This document shows, one piece after another, positions 13,809 to 20,770 of a stretch of DNA of 22,604 nucleotides. Both the position numbers and the translations under genes were made by a program. The notes below the pieces were generated by a model. That model ran no database searches, was not told the origin of the DNA, and saw only the letters and a list, made by a program, of their open reading frames with translations. Position 1 is the stretch's first letter. Each line of letters starts with the position of its first letter. The DNA comes from an uncultured Muribaculaceae bacterium (lineage in GTDB: Bacteria > Bacteroidota > Bacteroidia > Bacteroidales > Muribaculaceae): NCBI GenBank assembly GCA_934663645.1, contig CAKUKR010000035.1, forward strand, positions 1-22,604. Reading direction: 5' to 3'.

Positions 13809-15692
13809 TCAGGGCTGGGCGCTCATGATGCGTTTCACCTCGTCCACGCCGTTGATGGCGCGGATGTGGCTGATGATGTGCTGCAGCTCGTCAAATGAGT
13901 GCACAGAGAGGGTGATGTGGCAGTCCACGATGCCGTCGGTGGTCTCGGTGTTGAACGAGTGCATGGTCAGGTGCAGCGTGTCGGTGATGCACGTCACCAT
14001 GTCGATGAACAGGTGGTAGCGGTCTACGGCGCGTATGTACAGGTGCACGGGATAGAGCGTCTCGTCTGCGTCAAAGTTGACCGACACGATGTTCTCGCCG
14101 TGTTGCGACGACAGCTTTATCGCCACGGCGCAGTCGCGTTTGTGGACGGTCATTATGCCGTCGGGGTTGTCGCTGTTCTTGTAGCCGATGACCTCCTCGC
14201 CGGGTATGGGGTGACAGACGGGGCAGCGGTCGAATTTCGGGCGTGCGCTGTGCGCCAGCCATGCCTTTATGGCCTTGCGGGCGTGGTATGTCACGGCGTG
14301 GTTGAGCCAGTCGTGCTGCGGGTGGCAGTGCGCGTCGGTGAATATCTCCACCACGTCGCCACGGTGCAGTCGCGCCTTGATAGAGGCGAGCTGCCCGTTG
14401 ATGCGGGCGTATTGCGCGTGTTCCCCCAGCTCGGTGTGTATCTCGTATGCGAAGTCCAGCACGCACGCTTTCTGTGGCAGTATGACGGGGCGGCCGTGCG
14501 GGGTGAACGCCATGATGTCATCATTGTAGAACGAGGCGACGACATTGTCGATGAAGTCCTCCGAGGGGGTGTTGTTGATTTCACGCAGCACGTCGCGGAA
14601 CTTCTCTATCCACCTCCGCACATTGTCCACATGGCCGTCGCCGAGGCAGCCCACCTGCGACTCGTGTACCATCCTTTCGGAGCTGATGTGTATCTCCTGC
14701 CAGCGGCCGAAGTCGGCGAGCAGCTTGAGGTGGAAGCTCTGGTATCCGTTCTCCTTGGGCGAGTCTATGTAGTTGGCTATCTCGCCAGGCTTTTCCTTGA
14801 ACCGGTCAGTGAGGAGCGAGTATATCTGCAGAGTCCGCTGCTTTTCGGTCATCCCCTCGGGCGTGCGGAATATTATCTCGGTGAAATGGCGGTATTTGAG
14901 GTGGTGGAAGTCCTCGCCGTGCTTCTTCATCATGCGCCACAGGCTGTACGGGCGGCGGTATTCCACTTTTACCTCCACGTCGATGCCGTTGTCGGCGAGG
15001 TGCTGGCGCACCTGCTGCGAGAATTTCGCAAGCCGCTCGCGCTGGAACTCATGGTCGCGGTCGATGAGGTCTGTTATCTCCTCGTATTCATGCGGGCAGC
15101 GGAAGCGGAAGCTGAGGTTCTCCAGTTCGGTCTTTATGTTGTACAGTCCGAGGCGTGTGGCGAGCGGGGCGTAGAAATAGTCGGTTTCTCCGGCTATTTT
15201 CATCTGCTTGTCGGGCGGCATTGAGGCGAGGGTGCGCATATTGTGCAGCCGGTCGGCAAGCTTGACCATTATGGGGCGCACGTCGCGGCGCATCGCGTCG
15301 AGCATCTGCTTGAAGTTGTCCACCTGCTTGGACATCTCGTACTTCTTCTTCTTGCTCTTGGTGACAGCGCCGACCAGGAACGCCACGTCAGAGCCGAAAC
15401 GCTTCTCTATCTCGTGTATGGAGTGAGGGGTGTCCTCTACCACATCGTGCAGGAACGCCGCTATGACGCAGTTGACGTCGAGCTGAAGTTCTCGGGCTGC
15501 TATCGTCGCGACCGCGATAGGGTGCAGTATATACGGTTCGCCAGTCTTGCGCCGCTGCGGAGCGTGCGCGTCGCGTGCCATCTCGAAGGCGTCGCGCAGC
15601 CGCTGCATGTCGGCTTCAGATGTCCGGGGCTGCATGACGGCGAAAACCTCTTCGGCGCGTTGCTGTATGAGTTGGGTGTAGTCTGTTTCCAT
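13809..15692 (-). CDS. RelA/SpoT homologue, probable (p)ppGpp hydrolase
   Basis: A long RSH protein, 627 residues from METDYTQ. A 29-residue upstream extension of the frame runs through the predicted promoter region, so it is rejected. The HD hydrolase domain is intact: RKTGEPYILH (His57), HDVVEDT (His82, Asp83, Glu86, Asp87) and KLADRLHNM (Asp147, Asn151). The synthetase domain keeps NGYQS and PYSLWRMM. However, the catalytic Asp of the usual FDLIAIR segment is replaced (LKYRHFTEII), and the EIQIRT block reads QEIHISS, losing Arg. TGS (about 400-460), a Cys-containing middle domain (CPVCHP) and a C-terminal ACT follow. It probably only degrades alarmone. First gene before ptuAB. Confidence 0.92.
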   Translation of the reverse strand: METDYTQLIQQRAEEVFAVMQPRTSEADMQRLRDAFEMARDAHAPQRRKTGEPYILHPIAVATIAARELQLDVNCVIAAFLHDVVEDTPHSIHEIEKRFGSDVAFLVGAVTKSKKKKYEMSKQVDNFKQMLDAMRRDVRPIMVKLADRLHNMRTLASMPPDKQMKIAGETDYFYAPLATRLGLYNIKTELENLSFRFRCPHEYEEITDLIDRDHEFQRERLAKFSQQVRQHLADNGIDVEVKVEYRRPYSLWRMMKKHGEDFHHLKYRHFTEIIFRTPEGMTEKQRTLQIYSLLTDRFKEKPGEIANYIDSPKENGYQSFHLKLLADFGRWQEIHISSERMVHESQVGCLGDGHVDNVRRWIEKFRDVLREINNTPSEDFIDNVVASFYNDDIMAFTPHGRPVILPQKACVLDFAYEIHTELGEHAQYARINGQLASIKARLHRGDVVEIFTDAHCHPQHDWLNHAVTYHARKAIKAWLAHSARPKFDRCPVCHPIPGEEVIGYKNSDNPDGIMTVHKRDCAVAIKLSSQHGENIVSVNFDADETLYPVHLYIRAVDRYHLFIDMVTCITDTLHLTMHSFNTETTDGIVDCHITLSVHSFDELQHIISHIRAINGVDEVKRIMSAQP

Positions 15693-15730
15693 ATCAAGTA
15701 GAGAGTTATATTGTTTGATGCTGTCCGTAC

Positions 15731-15762
15731 ACGGGAAAATTCCCGTAATCAATACAAAATTA
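15731..15762 (-). promoter_or_regulatory. RSH promoter box and overlapping palindrome
   Basis: On the minus strand a TAATTTTG -7 box (15755-15762) has no TTTG at the proper distance (the nearest is only 14 nt upstream). Just past the expected start lies ACGGGAA-AA-TTCCCGT (15731-15746), a palindrome with 7-bp arms. A weak -35-like element plus an operator-like palindrome suggests a regulated promoter. Confidence 0.45.
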
Positions 15763-15835
15763 CGAATTATCCTCGACAAATCGCCCGGTGGCTGTGAAAT
15801 TTTTCGGTTTCCGGACCGCTGCCGGGGCGGCGGAG

Positions 15836-15867
15836 GTTGTGCTGTCGCGGAAAAATCATTAATTTTG
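15836..15867 (+). promoter_or_regulatory. promoter of the nucleotidyltransferase gene
   Basis: GTTG (15836-15839, one mismatch), 20-nt spacer, TAATTTTG (15860-15867). The ATG at 15872 lies only 4 nt past the box, the same distance as the SRP RNA start from its box, which would make the mRNA essentially leaderless. Confidence 0.6.
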
Positions 15868-15871
15868 CAAT

Positions 15872-16918
15872 ATGATTGACAGTGTGAATGTTAGTGTGGA
15901 GCAGCACACGCTGCCGCGCGAGGCGAGCATACGCGAGGCTCTGCGGCGGCTGAACATGCTGCCCGGTAGCCGCATGACGCTTTTCGTGACCGACAGCGAG
16001 GGGCGAGCCCTGGGGTCGCTGACCGACGGCGACATACGCCGTGCGCTGCTGCGCGGAGTGGATACCGGCGCGAGTTGCGCCGAGGCCATGCACTCCGGTT
16101 TCCGCCGTCTGGGCGAGGGCGATGACCTGTTTGAGGGCGTCGCGAGGCTGCGCCCGAGCGGCATAAACCCCGTCCCGGTGGTTGACAGCGAGGGGCGGAT
16201 TGTCCGGATTATCGACCTGTCGCGTGTATGCGCCATGCTGCCGCTGACTGCCGTGCTTATGGCCGGAGGCCGAGGCGAGAGGTTGCGCCCGCTGACCCTT
16301 GAGACCCCCAAACCGCTGCTGAAAATAGGCGGAAAACCGATAATCGACTACAACGTTGACGCGCTGATGCGCAACGGCGTGGAGGACATATTTGTTACTG
16401 TGAATTATCTCAAAGAACAGATTGTCAGTCATTTCGACGAGCGCGGCGACGGCGTGCGCTGCATCGCCGAGCAGAAGCGCACCGGCACATTCGGCTCGCT
16501 GTCGCTTGTGCCGCGTCCGCGTCACGAGAATGTACTGGTGATGAACTCTGACCTGCTGACCAACATCAGCTTCGAGGCCATGTACCGCCGCCATGTGGAG
16601 ACCTGTGCCGCGCTGACCATGGCTGTCGTGCCGTACAACGTCAGTGTGCCGTTTGCCATAATCGACACCGAGGGCGACGCGGTCACCGGGCTGCGCGAGA
16701 AGCCGGTCTACAACTATTTCGCCAACGCCGGCGTGTACATGCTCCGCAGCGAACTGCTGTCGCGCATTGCCTCCGACTCATACCTCGACGCTCCCGACTT
16801 CATCGAGCAGCTGATAGCCGACGGGCTGAAGGTGTCCTACTTCCCTATCGACGGCACGTGGATAGACATCGGTTCGCCCGAAGATTTCGCACGCGCCCAG
16901 CAGCACGCGGCCTTCTGA
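15872..16918 (+). CDS. CBS-domain nucleotidyltransferase (sugar-1-phosphate type)
   Basis: A 348-residue fusion. Residues 1-120 form a CBS-domain pair, including [13 protein letters not shown] and [17 protein letters not shown]. Residues 126-348 form a nucleotidyltransferase with the nucleotide-binding [22 protein letters not shown], a metal-binding Asp in VMNSDLL, and a closing [13 protein letters not shown] segment. This architecture matches sugar-1-phosphate guanylyl/cytidylyl transferases such as PtmE-like enzymes of legionaminic acid synthesis and mannose-1-phosphate guanylyltransferase relatives. The CBS pair probably senses an adenine nucleotide. The substrate cannot be decided, and no sugar-pathway gene is adjacent. 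It is divergent from the RSH gene. The start codon is fixed by the CBS alignment and lies right at the predicted transcription start. Confidence 0.85.
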   Translation: MIDSVNVSVEQHTLPREASIREALRRLNMLPGSRMTLFVTDSEGRALGSLTDGDIRRALLRGVDTGASCAEAMHSGFRRLGEGDDLFEGVARLRPSGINPVPVVDSEGRIVRIIDLSRVCAMLPLTAVLMAGGRGERLRPLTLETPKPLLKIGGKPIIDYNVDALMRNGVEDIFVTVNYLKEQIVSHFDERGDGVRCIAEQKRTGTFGSLSLVPRPRHENVLVMNSDLLTNISFEAMYRRHVETCAALTMAVVPYNVSVPFAIIDTEGDAVTGLREKPVYNYFANAGVYMLRSELLSRIASDSYLDAPDFIEQLIADGLKVSYFPIDGTWIDIGSPEDFARAQQHAAF

Positions 16919-17007
16919 CCCCGAAAACGCCGAATAACCGTGTCGGAGCTTGCATCGCCGGTGACGGCTTTCATTCACACAGCATAAACCCATTAAATGA
17001 ACTACCA

Positions 17008-18180
17008 ATGGCAGAATCCAACTTTATAGACTATGTAAAAATACTGTGCCGCTCGGGCAAGGGCGGCGCAGGGTCGCGCCACTTCCACCGCGCCAAGTAT
17101 ATCCCAAAGGGAGGCCCTGACGGCGGCGACGGCGGCCGCGGCGGACACATCTTCCTGCGCGGCAACCGCAACCTGTGGACGCTGCTCCACCTCCGTTACC
17201 AGCGGCATATATTCGCCACCAACGGCGAGAGCGGCGGCGCGGGGCGTTCATTCGGACGCGACGGCGAGGACCGTGTAATCGAAGTGCCTATAGGCACGAC
17301 TGTGTTTGACGCTGACACCGGCGAGTTCCTCTGCGAAGTGGTCGAGGACGGGCAGGAGGTCAAGCTGCTGCGCGGCGGCAAGGGGGGACTGGGCAACTGC
17401 CATTTCGCCACGGCGACCAACCGTGCGCCGCGATATGCGCAGCCCGGACAGCCGGCGATAGAGAAGGCTGTGGTGCTTGAGCTGAAACTCCTCGGCGACG
17501 TGGGCCTCGTGGGCTTCCCAAATGCCGGCAAGTCTACGCTCCTCTCCGCCATTTCGGCGGCTCGCCCCAAAATAGCAGACTATCCGTTCACCACCATGGA
17601 GCCGAGCCTCGGCATCGTCAGCTACCGCGACGGCAAGTCGTTTGTGATGGCAGACATCCCTGGCATCATCGAGGGCGCGAGCGAGGGCAGAGGGCTGGGA
17701 CTGCGTTTCCTGCGCCACATAGAGCGCAACGCCGTGCTGCTATTCATGGTCTCTGCCGACACGGCGAGCATCAAGGACGACTATCAGGTGCTGCTGCGCG
17801 AGCTGCGCGAGTTCAACCCCGAGCTCAACGACAAGAGCCGCGTGCTGGCGGTGACGAAATCAGACCTCCTCGACGACGAGCTGCGCGAGGCACTGTCGCA
17901 AGAACTCCCCGACGACCTCCCCGTGCTGTTCATCTCCTCGGTCACCGGCGACGGTCTGACCGAGCTGAAAGACTTGCTGTGGCGCGAGATAAATTCCGAG
18001 CAGAACATGGTGGCTTCGACCATTACCCACCGCCCGCTCGACGTGCGCCACCGCGTGCAGGAGGAAGACGAGTTCATATTCGAGACCGAAGAGACGGACG
18101 GCGACGATATGGCGGACATGACTGACGAGGACTGGAACGACGAGTTCTGGCAGGAGGAATCGTCGGTCAATCCCGACTGA
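17008..18180 (+). CDS. obgE: Obg/CgtA family GTPase
   Basis: Essential ribosome-assembly and stress GTPase, 390 residues. The N-terminal glycine-rich Obg fold spans about 1-160 ([30 protein letters not shown]). The G domain has G1 GFPNAGKS (about 168-175), switch [11 protein letters not shown]3 DIPG, G4 TKSD and G5 SS. The tail from about 335 is strongly acidic ([18 protein letters not shown]...), as in many Obg proteins, with no separate OCT domain. The start at ATG 17008 matches the family; a longer frame upstream overlaps the previous gene and is spurious. Obg proteins bind (p)ppGpp, so proximity to the RSH gene is notable. No promoter is seen in the 89-bp gap, so cotranscription with the nucleotidyltransferase gene is likely. 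Confidence 0.96.
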   Translation: MAESNFIDYVKILCRSGKGGAGSRHFHRAKYIPKGGPDGGDGGRGGHIFLRGNRNLWTLLHLRYQRHIFATNGESGGAGRSFGRDGEDRVIEVPIGTTVFDADTGEFLCEVVEDGQEVKLLRGGKGGLGNCHFATATNRAPRYAQPGQPAIEKAVVLELKLLGDVGLVGFPNAGKSTLLSAISAARPKIADYPFTTMEPSLGIVSYRDGKSFVMADIPGIIEGASEGRGLGLRFLRHIERNAVLLFMVSADTASIKDDYQVLLRELREFNPELNDKSRVLAVTKSDLLDDELREALSQELPDDLPVLFISSVTGDGLTELKDLLWREINSEQNMVASTITHRPLDVRHRVQEEDEFIFETEETDGDDMADMTDEDWNDEFWQEESSVNPD

Positions 18181-18216
18181 AACGATACAACAAACACTCA
18201 ACACACATAATATAAT

Positions 18217-19116
18217 ATGAAACGAATAATCCTGGCGCTGGCGACTGCCGTCATGGCATGCTCAATGCCCGCCAATGCATTCAAGCTCTCCGACCTGCTG
18301 GCTGGACTGAGCGGAAACACCGTGACTGACTTCATCGAGGGTGTGTTCTCCACCTCCGACATAACCGTCGCCGACATGGCCGGCGAGTGGACTGTTGACG
18401 GCTCTGCCGTCGCGTTCCAGAGCGAGAATTTCCTCAAGAAAGCCGGCGGCGTAGCTGCCGCCACAGCCGCCAAGGAGAAGCTCGACCCGTACTTCAAGAA
18501 ATACGGCATGACCGGCGGCGTGTTCACCATCGAGACCGACGGCACATTCTCATTCCAGATGAAGCGCATGACCGTGCACGGCACTATCGTCAAGGAGCAG
18601 GACGGCAACTTCACGTTCCACTTCACCGCCCTCGGCGCACTCAACATCGGCAGCATGACCGCATACGTGCAGAAGACTTCGCAGTCGCTCGACATCATGT
18701 TTGACGCCTCGCAGCTGAAGTCAATCATGAACATCGCAGCCAAGTTCACCGGCAGCAAGCTGGCATCGGCGGCAGTGAGCATCCTCAACAGCTACGACGG
18801 AATGTGCGTCGGCTTCCGCACGCACCGCACCGGCAACGTCCAGTCGCAGCAGCAGAGCGGCGAGAGCGGCACAACCACAGTCGGCGGCTTCCTCAACGGC
18901 CTGTTCGGCGGCAATGCCGGCACTTCCTCCTCGACCACGGCGACAGACAGCAAGCGTTCCGGCAAGACAGCCACCTCAAAGACACCGACAGCCGCGTCAG
19001 AAGGCGGCAACAAGAATACCGGCAAGGGCAAAGGCAACAGCGGCAACAATACAACCGGCGGCTCAATGAGCCTCGAAGACCTGCTCCGCCTCCTCGGCGG
19101 CGGCTCTGGCAAGTAA
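18217..19116 (+). CDS. DUF4923 family exported protein
   Basis: A 299-residue exported protein. MKRIILALATAVMACSMPANA is a clear signal peptide with cleavage after ANA (about residue 21); its internal Cys is not a lipobox. Residues about 45-205 have the lipocalin-like DUF4923 pattern: MAGEWTVDGSAVAFQSENFLKKAGG, then alternating beta strands with GTFSFQM and FTFHFTALG. From about 210 a low-complexity tail rich in Ser, Thr, Gly, Asn and Lys follows, ending MSLEDLLRLLGGG. The function of the family is unknown. It lies 36 bp after obgE and a strong terminator follows 24 bp after its stop. Confidence 0.88.
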   Translation: MKRIILALATAVMACSMPANAFKLSDLLAGLSGNTVTDFIEGVFSTSDITVADMAGEWTVDGSAVAFQSENFLKKAGGVAAATAAKEKLDPYFKKYGMTGGVFTIETDGTFSFQMKRMTVHGTIVKEQDGNFTFHFTALGALNIGSMTAYVQKTSQSLDIMFDASQLKSIMNIAAKFTGSKLASAAVSILNSYDGMCVGFRTHRTGNVQSQQQSGESGTTTVGGFLNGLFGGNAGTSSSTTATDSKRSGKTATSKTPTAASEGGNKNTGKGKGNSGNNTTGGSMSLEDLLRLLGGGSGK

Positions 19117-19140
19117 CCTTCACAGCCAACAAGGCAGGAG

Positions 19141-19170
19141 GGGTGTGTCAAAATAGGCATACCCTTTTTT
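19141..19170 (+). terminator. terminator of the obgE-DUF4923 unit
   Basis: Stem GGGTGTG (19141-19147) with CATACCC (19158-19164), including one G-U pair, followed by six Ts (19165-19170). Confidence 0.82.
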
Positions 19171-19183
19171 GTACGCAGCCAAA

Positions 19184-19276
19184 GTAGGGACACGGCGTGC
19201 CGTGTCCGCAGTCAAGTCGTTGCATATCAATTGATTGCGTTTGTCGCTCGGCGGACACGGCACGCCGTGTCCCTAC
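19184..19276. repeat. inverted pair of dispersed palindromes
   Basis: A 26-bp perfect inverted repeat (19184-19209 and 19251-19276), each arm containing the GGACACGGC palindrome with GTAGG or CCTAC outside. The 41-bp spacer carries CATATCAATTGATT (19223-19236), the motif also seen at 4075-4088. The size and symmetry suggest a small non-autonomous mobile or REP/BIME-like element. Confidence 0.75.
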
Positions 19277-19313
19277 GCTGACAGCCCTCGTCCTGCGACA
19301 TCACAGCTCCAAG

Positions 19314-19457
19314 TGTGACAGTTTTGTAAAGTGGGGGCGGCGGCATCTTTGACGAATGTTGGGGTAAAATGCTGAAAGTATTGGGCTTGTGAAGGAGTAG
19401 GCGTGTTGTCGCTCGACTTTACAAAAGTGTCACATGTGACACTTTTGTAAAGTGGGG
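19314..19457. repeat. 38-bp palindrome plus third half-site copy
   Basis: ACTTTACAAAAGTGTCACA and its exact complement meet at 19434/19435, making a perfect 38-bp palindrome (19416-19453). A third copy of the half-site, with one mismatch, lies at 19314-19332 in direct orientation, and the two direct copies share a following GGGG. The copies at 19314 and 19416 are inverted and bound a 121-bp segment like terminal inverted repeats of a miniature element. Confidence 0.8.
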
Positions 19458-19561
19458 CTTCCGCCGCAGTCTCGGCGGCATTGTTTTCAGACGGCATTCC
19501 AGCTTGCCACCGAGTGTTCGGGGCGAAATATTATGCCATTTGGAATGTGAGATGTTAAATA

Positions 19562-19593
19562 TTTGCACAGCAGCCGTTTTTGTCATAACTTTG
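19562..19593 (+). promoter_or_regulatory. promoter of the structured RNA
   Basis: TTTG (19562-19565), 20-nt spacer, TAACTTTG (19586-19593): perfect consensus. The start is predicted near 19598. Confidence 0.75.
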
Positions 19594-19597
19594 CACT

Positions 19598-19906
19598 GCC
19601 GACTGTTCCAGAAGTCCCAGTCGTGGGATTGCGGGAGGGTCGGCGGAAAACAAGTTTGTAAAGCGTTTACTTGCGCTCTTTCTTGGCTATCAGAAATCTG
19701 GTAAATTTCAATCTCAGTCAAGGATGCGGCAGCGGTAGATGCCCAAGAGGATATGTATATATCGACCACCAAGGCGCGTAAGCGTCGGGGTGGTGTCGTA
19801 TCATATTCCGCGTGAGGGCTTCTGCGTTGCTCGTTCAACTGAGATGGGCATTACCAGAGCCTCTGATAGCGGAACGAGCGATGAGTTTGGCACTCACGCT
19901 TTTTTG
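19598..19906 (+). ncRNA. putative ~310-nt structured RNA ahead of a nuclease gene
   Basis: Many complementary segments can be read by eye: GCCGAC/GTCGGC enclosing TCCCA-gtcg-TGGGA; GTAAA-gcg-TTTAC; GATAT-gtat-ATATC; CGACCACC with GGTGGT-GTCG; GCTCGTTC (19829-19836) with GAACGAGC (19872-19879); and GCGTGAG (19810-19816) with CTCACGC (19893-19899) followed by six Ts. GGTA-g-ATGCCC (19734-19744) also pairs with GGGCATTACC (19846-19855). That pairing crosses the last two stems, so it is either a pseudoknot or an alternative state. The unit has its own promoter and ends in a terminator-like hairpin about 40 nt before the nuclease start. It may belong to a known Bacteroidales RNA family such as Bacteroidales-1, which I cannot check. 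Confidence 0.6.
19810..19906 (+). terminator. terminator-like closing stem of the structured RNA
   Basis: GCGTGAG pairs with CTCACGC, enclosing the GCTCGTTC/GAACGAGC stem, and is followed by TTTTTT (19900-19905). The closing stem is separated by a large branched loop, so termination strength is uncertain. Confidence 0.45.
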
Positions 19907-19944
19907 TTCAACCACACTTACCGCTGCGGAGGGTGTCCTGCGGC

Positions 19945-20727
19945 ATGAGGACTGATGATATGCAGAAGACAACATCAAACACTCTCACCAAAGGAACGGG
20001 GCAACTCCCCAAAATGGTCGAGGCGGACATCCGCCAATGGCTGCAAACGTATGTGATTTCAGGCAAGAAGCTGTACCACAACGAACTCGACCTGCAGGTT
20101 GACCTCGCAATATACCTGCGTGGACTTTCCGACAGATACGACGATGTACAGACAGAGTACTTCATCGACAAGGATACCGCTGCGAAGAAAAATCCAGACT
20201 TCAAGGAATGGAATGTATGGGACTCTGACATGAGCCTCGACATTGTGCTGCGCCGAGGCACCGAGTGGTTCATCATAGAGATGAAATACAAGACACGCGC
20301 CTTGACCGAGGATGAGAAAAACTCCCTTGGGGAGTCCTTCAAAAATCGGTTCGGAGTTCCATTTGACTTCAACCTCAAGACACACAGTGCATACAACTTC
20401 AACATGTATGATTTCTGGAAAGACGTGCGCCGCATCGAGATAGTCAAACACCTCTTTCCAAATGTCGTTGGAGGCATAGCCCTGTTCATCACAAACGACC
20501 TTTATTACCCCAAAGGTCCGAAAGCAGACGTTGGCTGCTCCAATTTCTCAATGAAGCACGGAGAGACCCATGAACCGGATATGTCATGGAAGGCGGGCTC
20601 TGCCAACGACTCCAACAAGGGCAAACATGCGAATTTCACGCTTGACCGCGCATACTATACGGTATGGAACAGCGGCAAGGAAACGCCCACGGACAACATA
20701 TTCCAATATCTGATGCTGCAAGTCTGA
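19945..20727 (+). CDS. PD-(D/E)XK nuclease superfamily protein
   Basis: A 260-residue protein from the ATG at 19945 (a GTG at 19933 or an ATG at 19960 are alternatives). The nuclease core is DIVLRRGTEWFIIEMKYKT, giving Asp99, Glu112 and Lys114 in the D-x(n)-E-x-K pattern of restriction-endonuclease-like folds. An upstream helix NELDLQVDLAIYLR supplies the usual acidic residue. The C-terminal half (YYPKGPKADVGCSNFSMKHG...) is unfamiliar. It has no signal peptide and no methyltransferase partner, so this is not an ordinary restriction-modification pair. It follows the structured RNA and precedes the LRR protein by 43 bp. A defence or mobile-element role is possible but only inferred from the fold; the specific family is not recognised. 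Confidence 0.72.
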   Translation: MRTDDMQKTTSNTLTKGTGQLPKMVEADIRQWLQTYVISGKKLYHNELDLQVDLAIYLRGLSDRYDDVQTEYFIDKDTAAKKNPDFKEWNVWDSDMSLDIVLRRGTEWFIIEMKYKTRALTEDEKNSLGESFKNRFGVPFDFNLKTHSAYNFNMYDFWKDVRRIEIVKHLFPNVVGGIALFITNDLYYPKGPKADVGCSNFSMKHGETHEPDMSWKAGSANDSNKGKHANFTLDRAYYTVWNSGKETPTDNIFQYLMLQV

Positions 20728-20770
20728 CACAACTCCGCTATCCAACGTCAAACACTAAACACTCAAGCAC

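Larger units (their letters stand above)
19117..19932. other. 816-bp non-coding region
   Basis: Contains, in order, the DUF4923 terminator, an inverted pair of dispersed palindromes, three copies of a 19-23-bp TGTGACA..TTTTGTAAAGT unit, a consensus promoter and a ~310-nt structured RNA. Open frames here (for example 19739-19948) overlap the RNA and show no protein-like features. Confidence 0.7.

Noticed and set aside
13899..15224. 441-residue open frame on the plus strand
   Set aside because: Antisense to the RSH gene, valine- and histidine-rich shadow composition, no start context or domain.
16858..17007. N-terminal extension of obgE
   Set aside because: The longer frame overlaps the nucleotidyltransferase and lacks homology; the family start is [12 protein letters not shown] at 17008.
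19739..19948. 69-residue frame (MPKRICIYRPPRR...) in the right-hand intergenic region
   Set aside because: It lies wholly over the structured RNA, shares its stems and terminator, and overlaps the nuclease start. The sequence is better explained as RNA.
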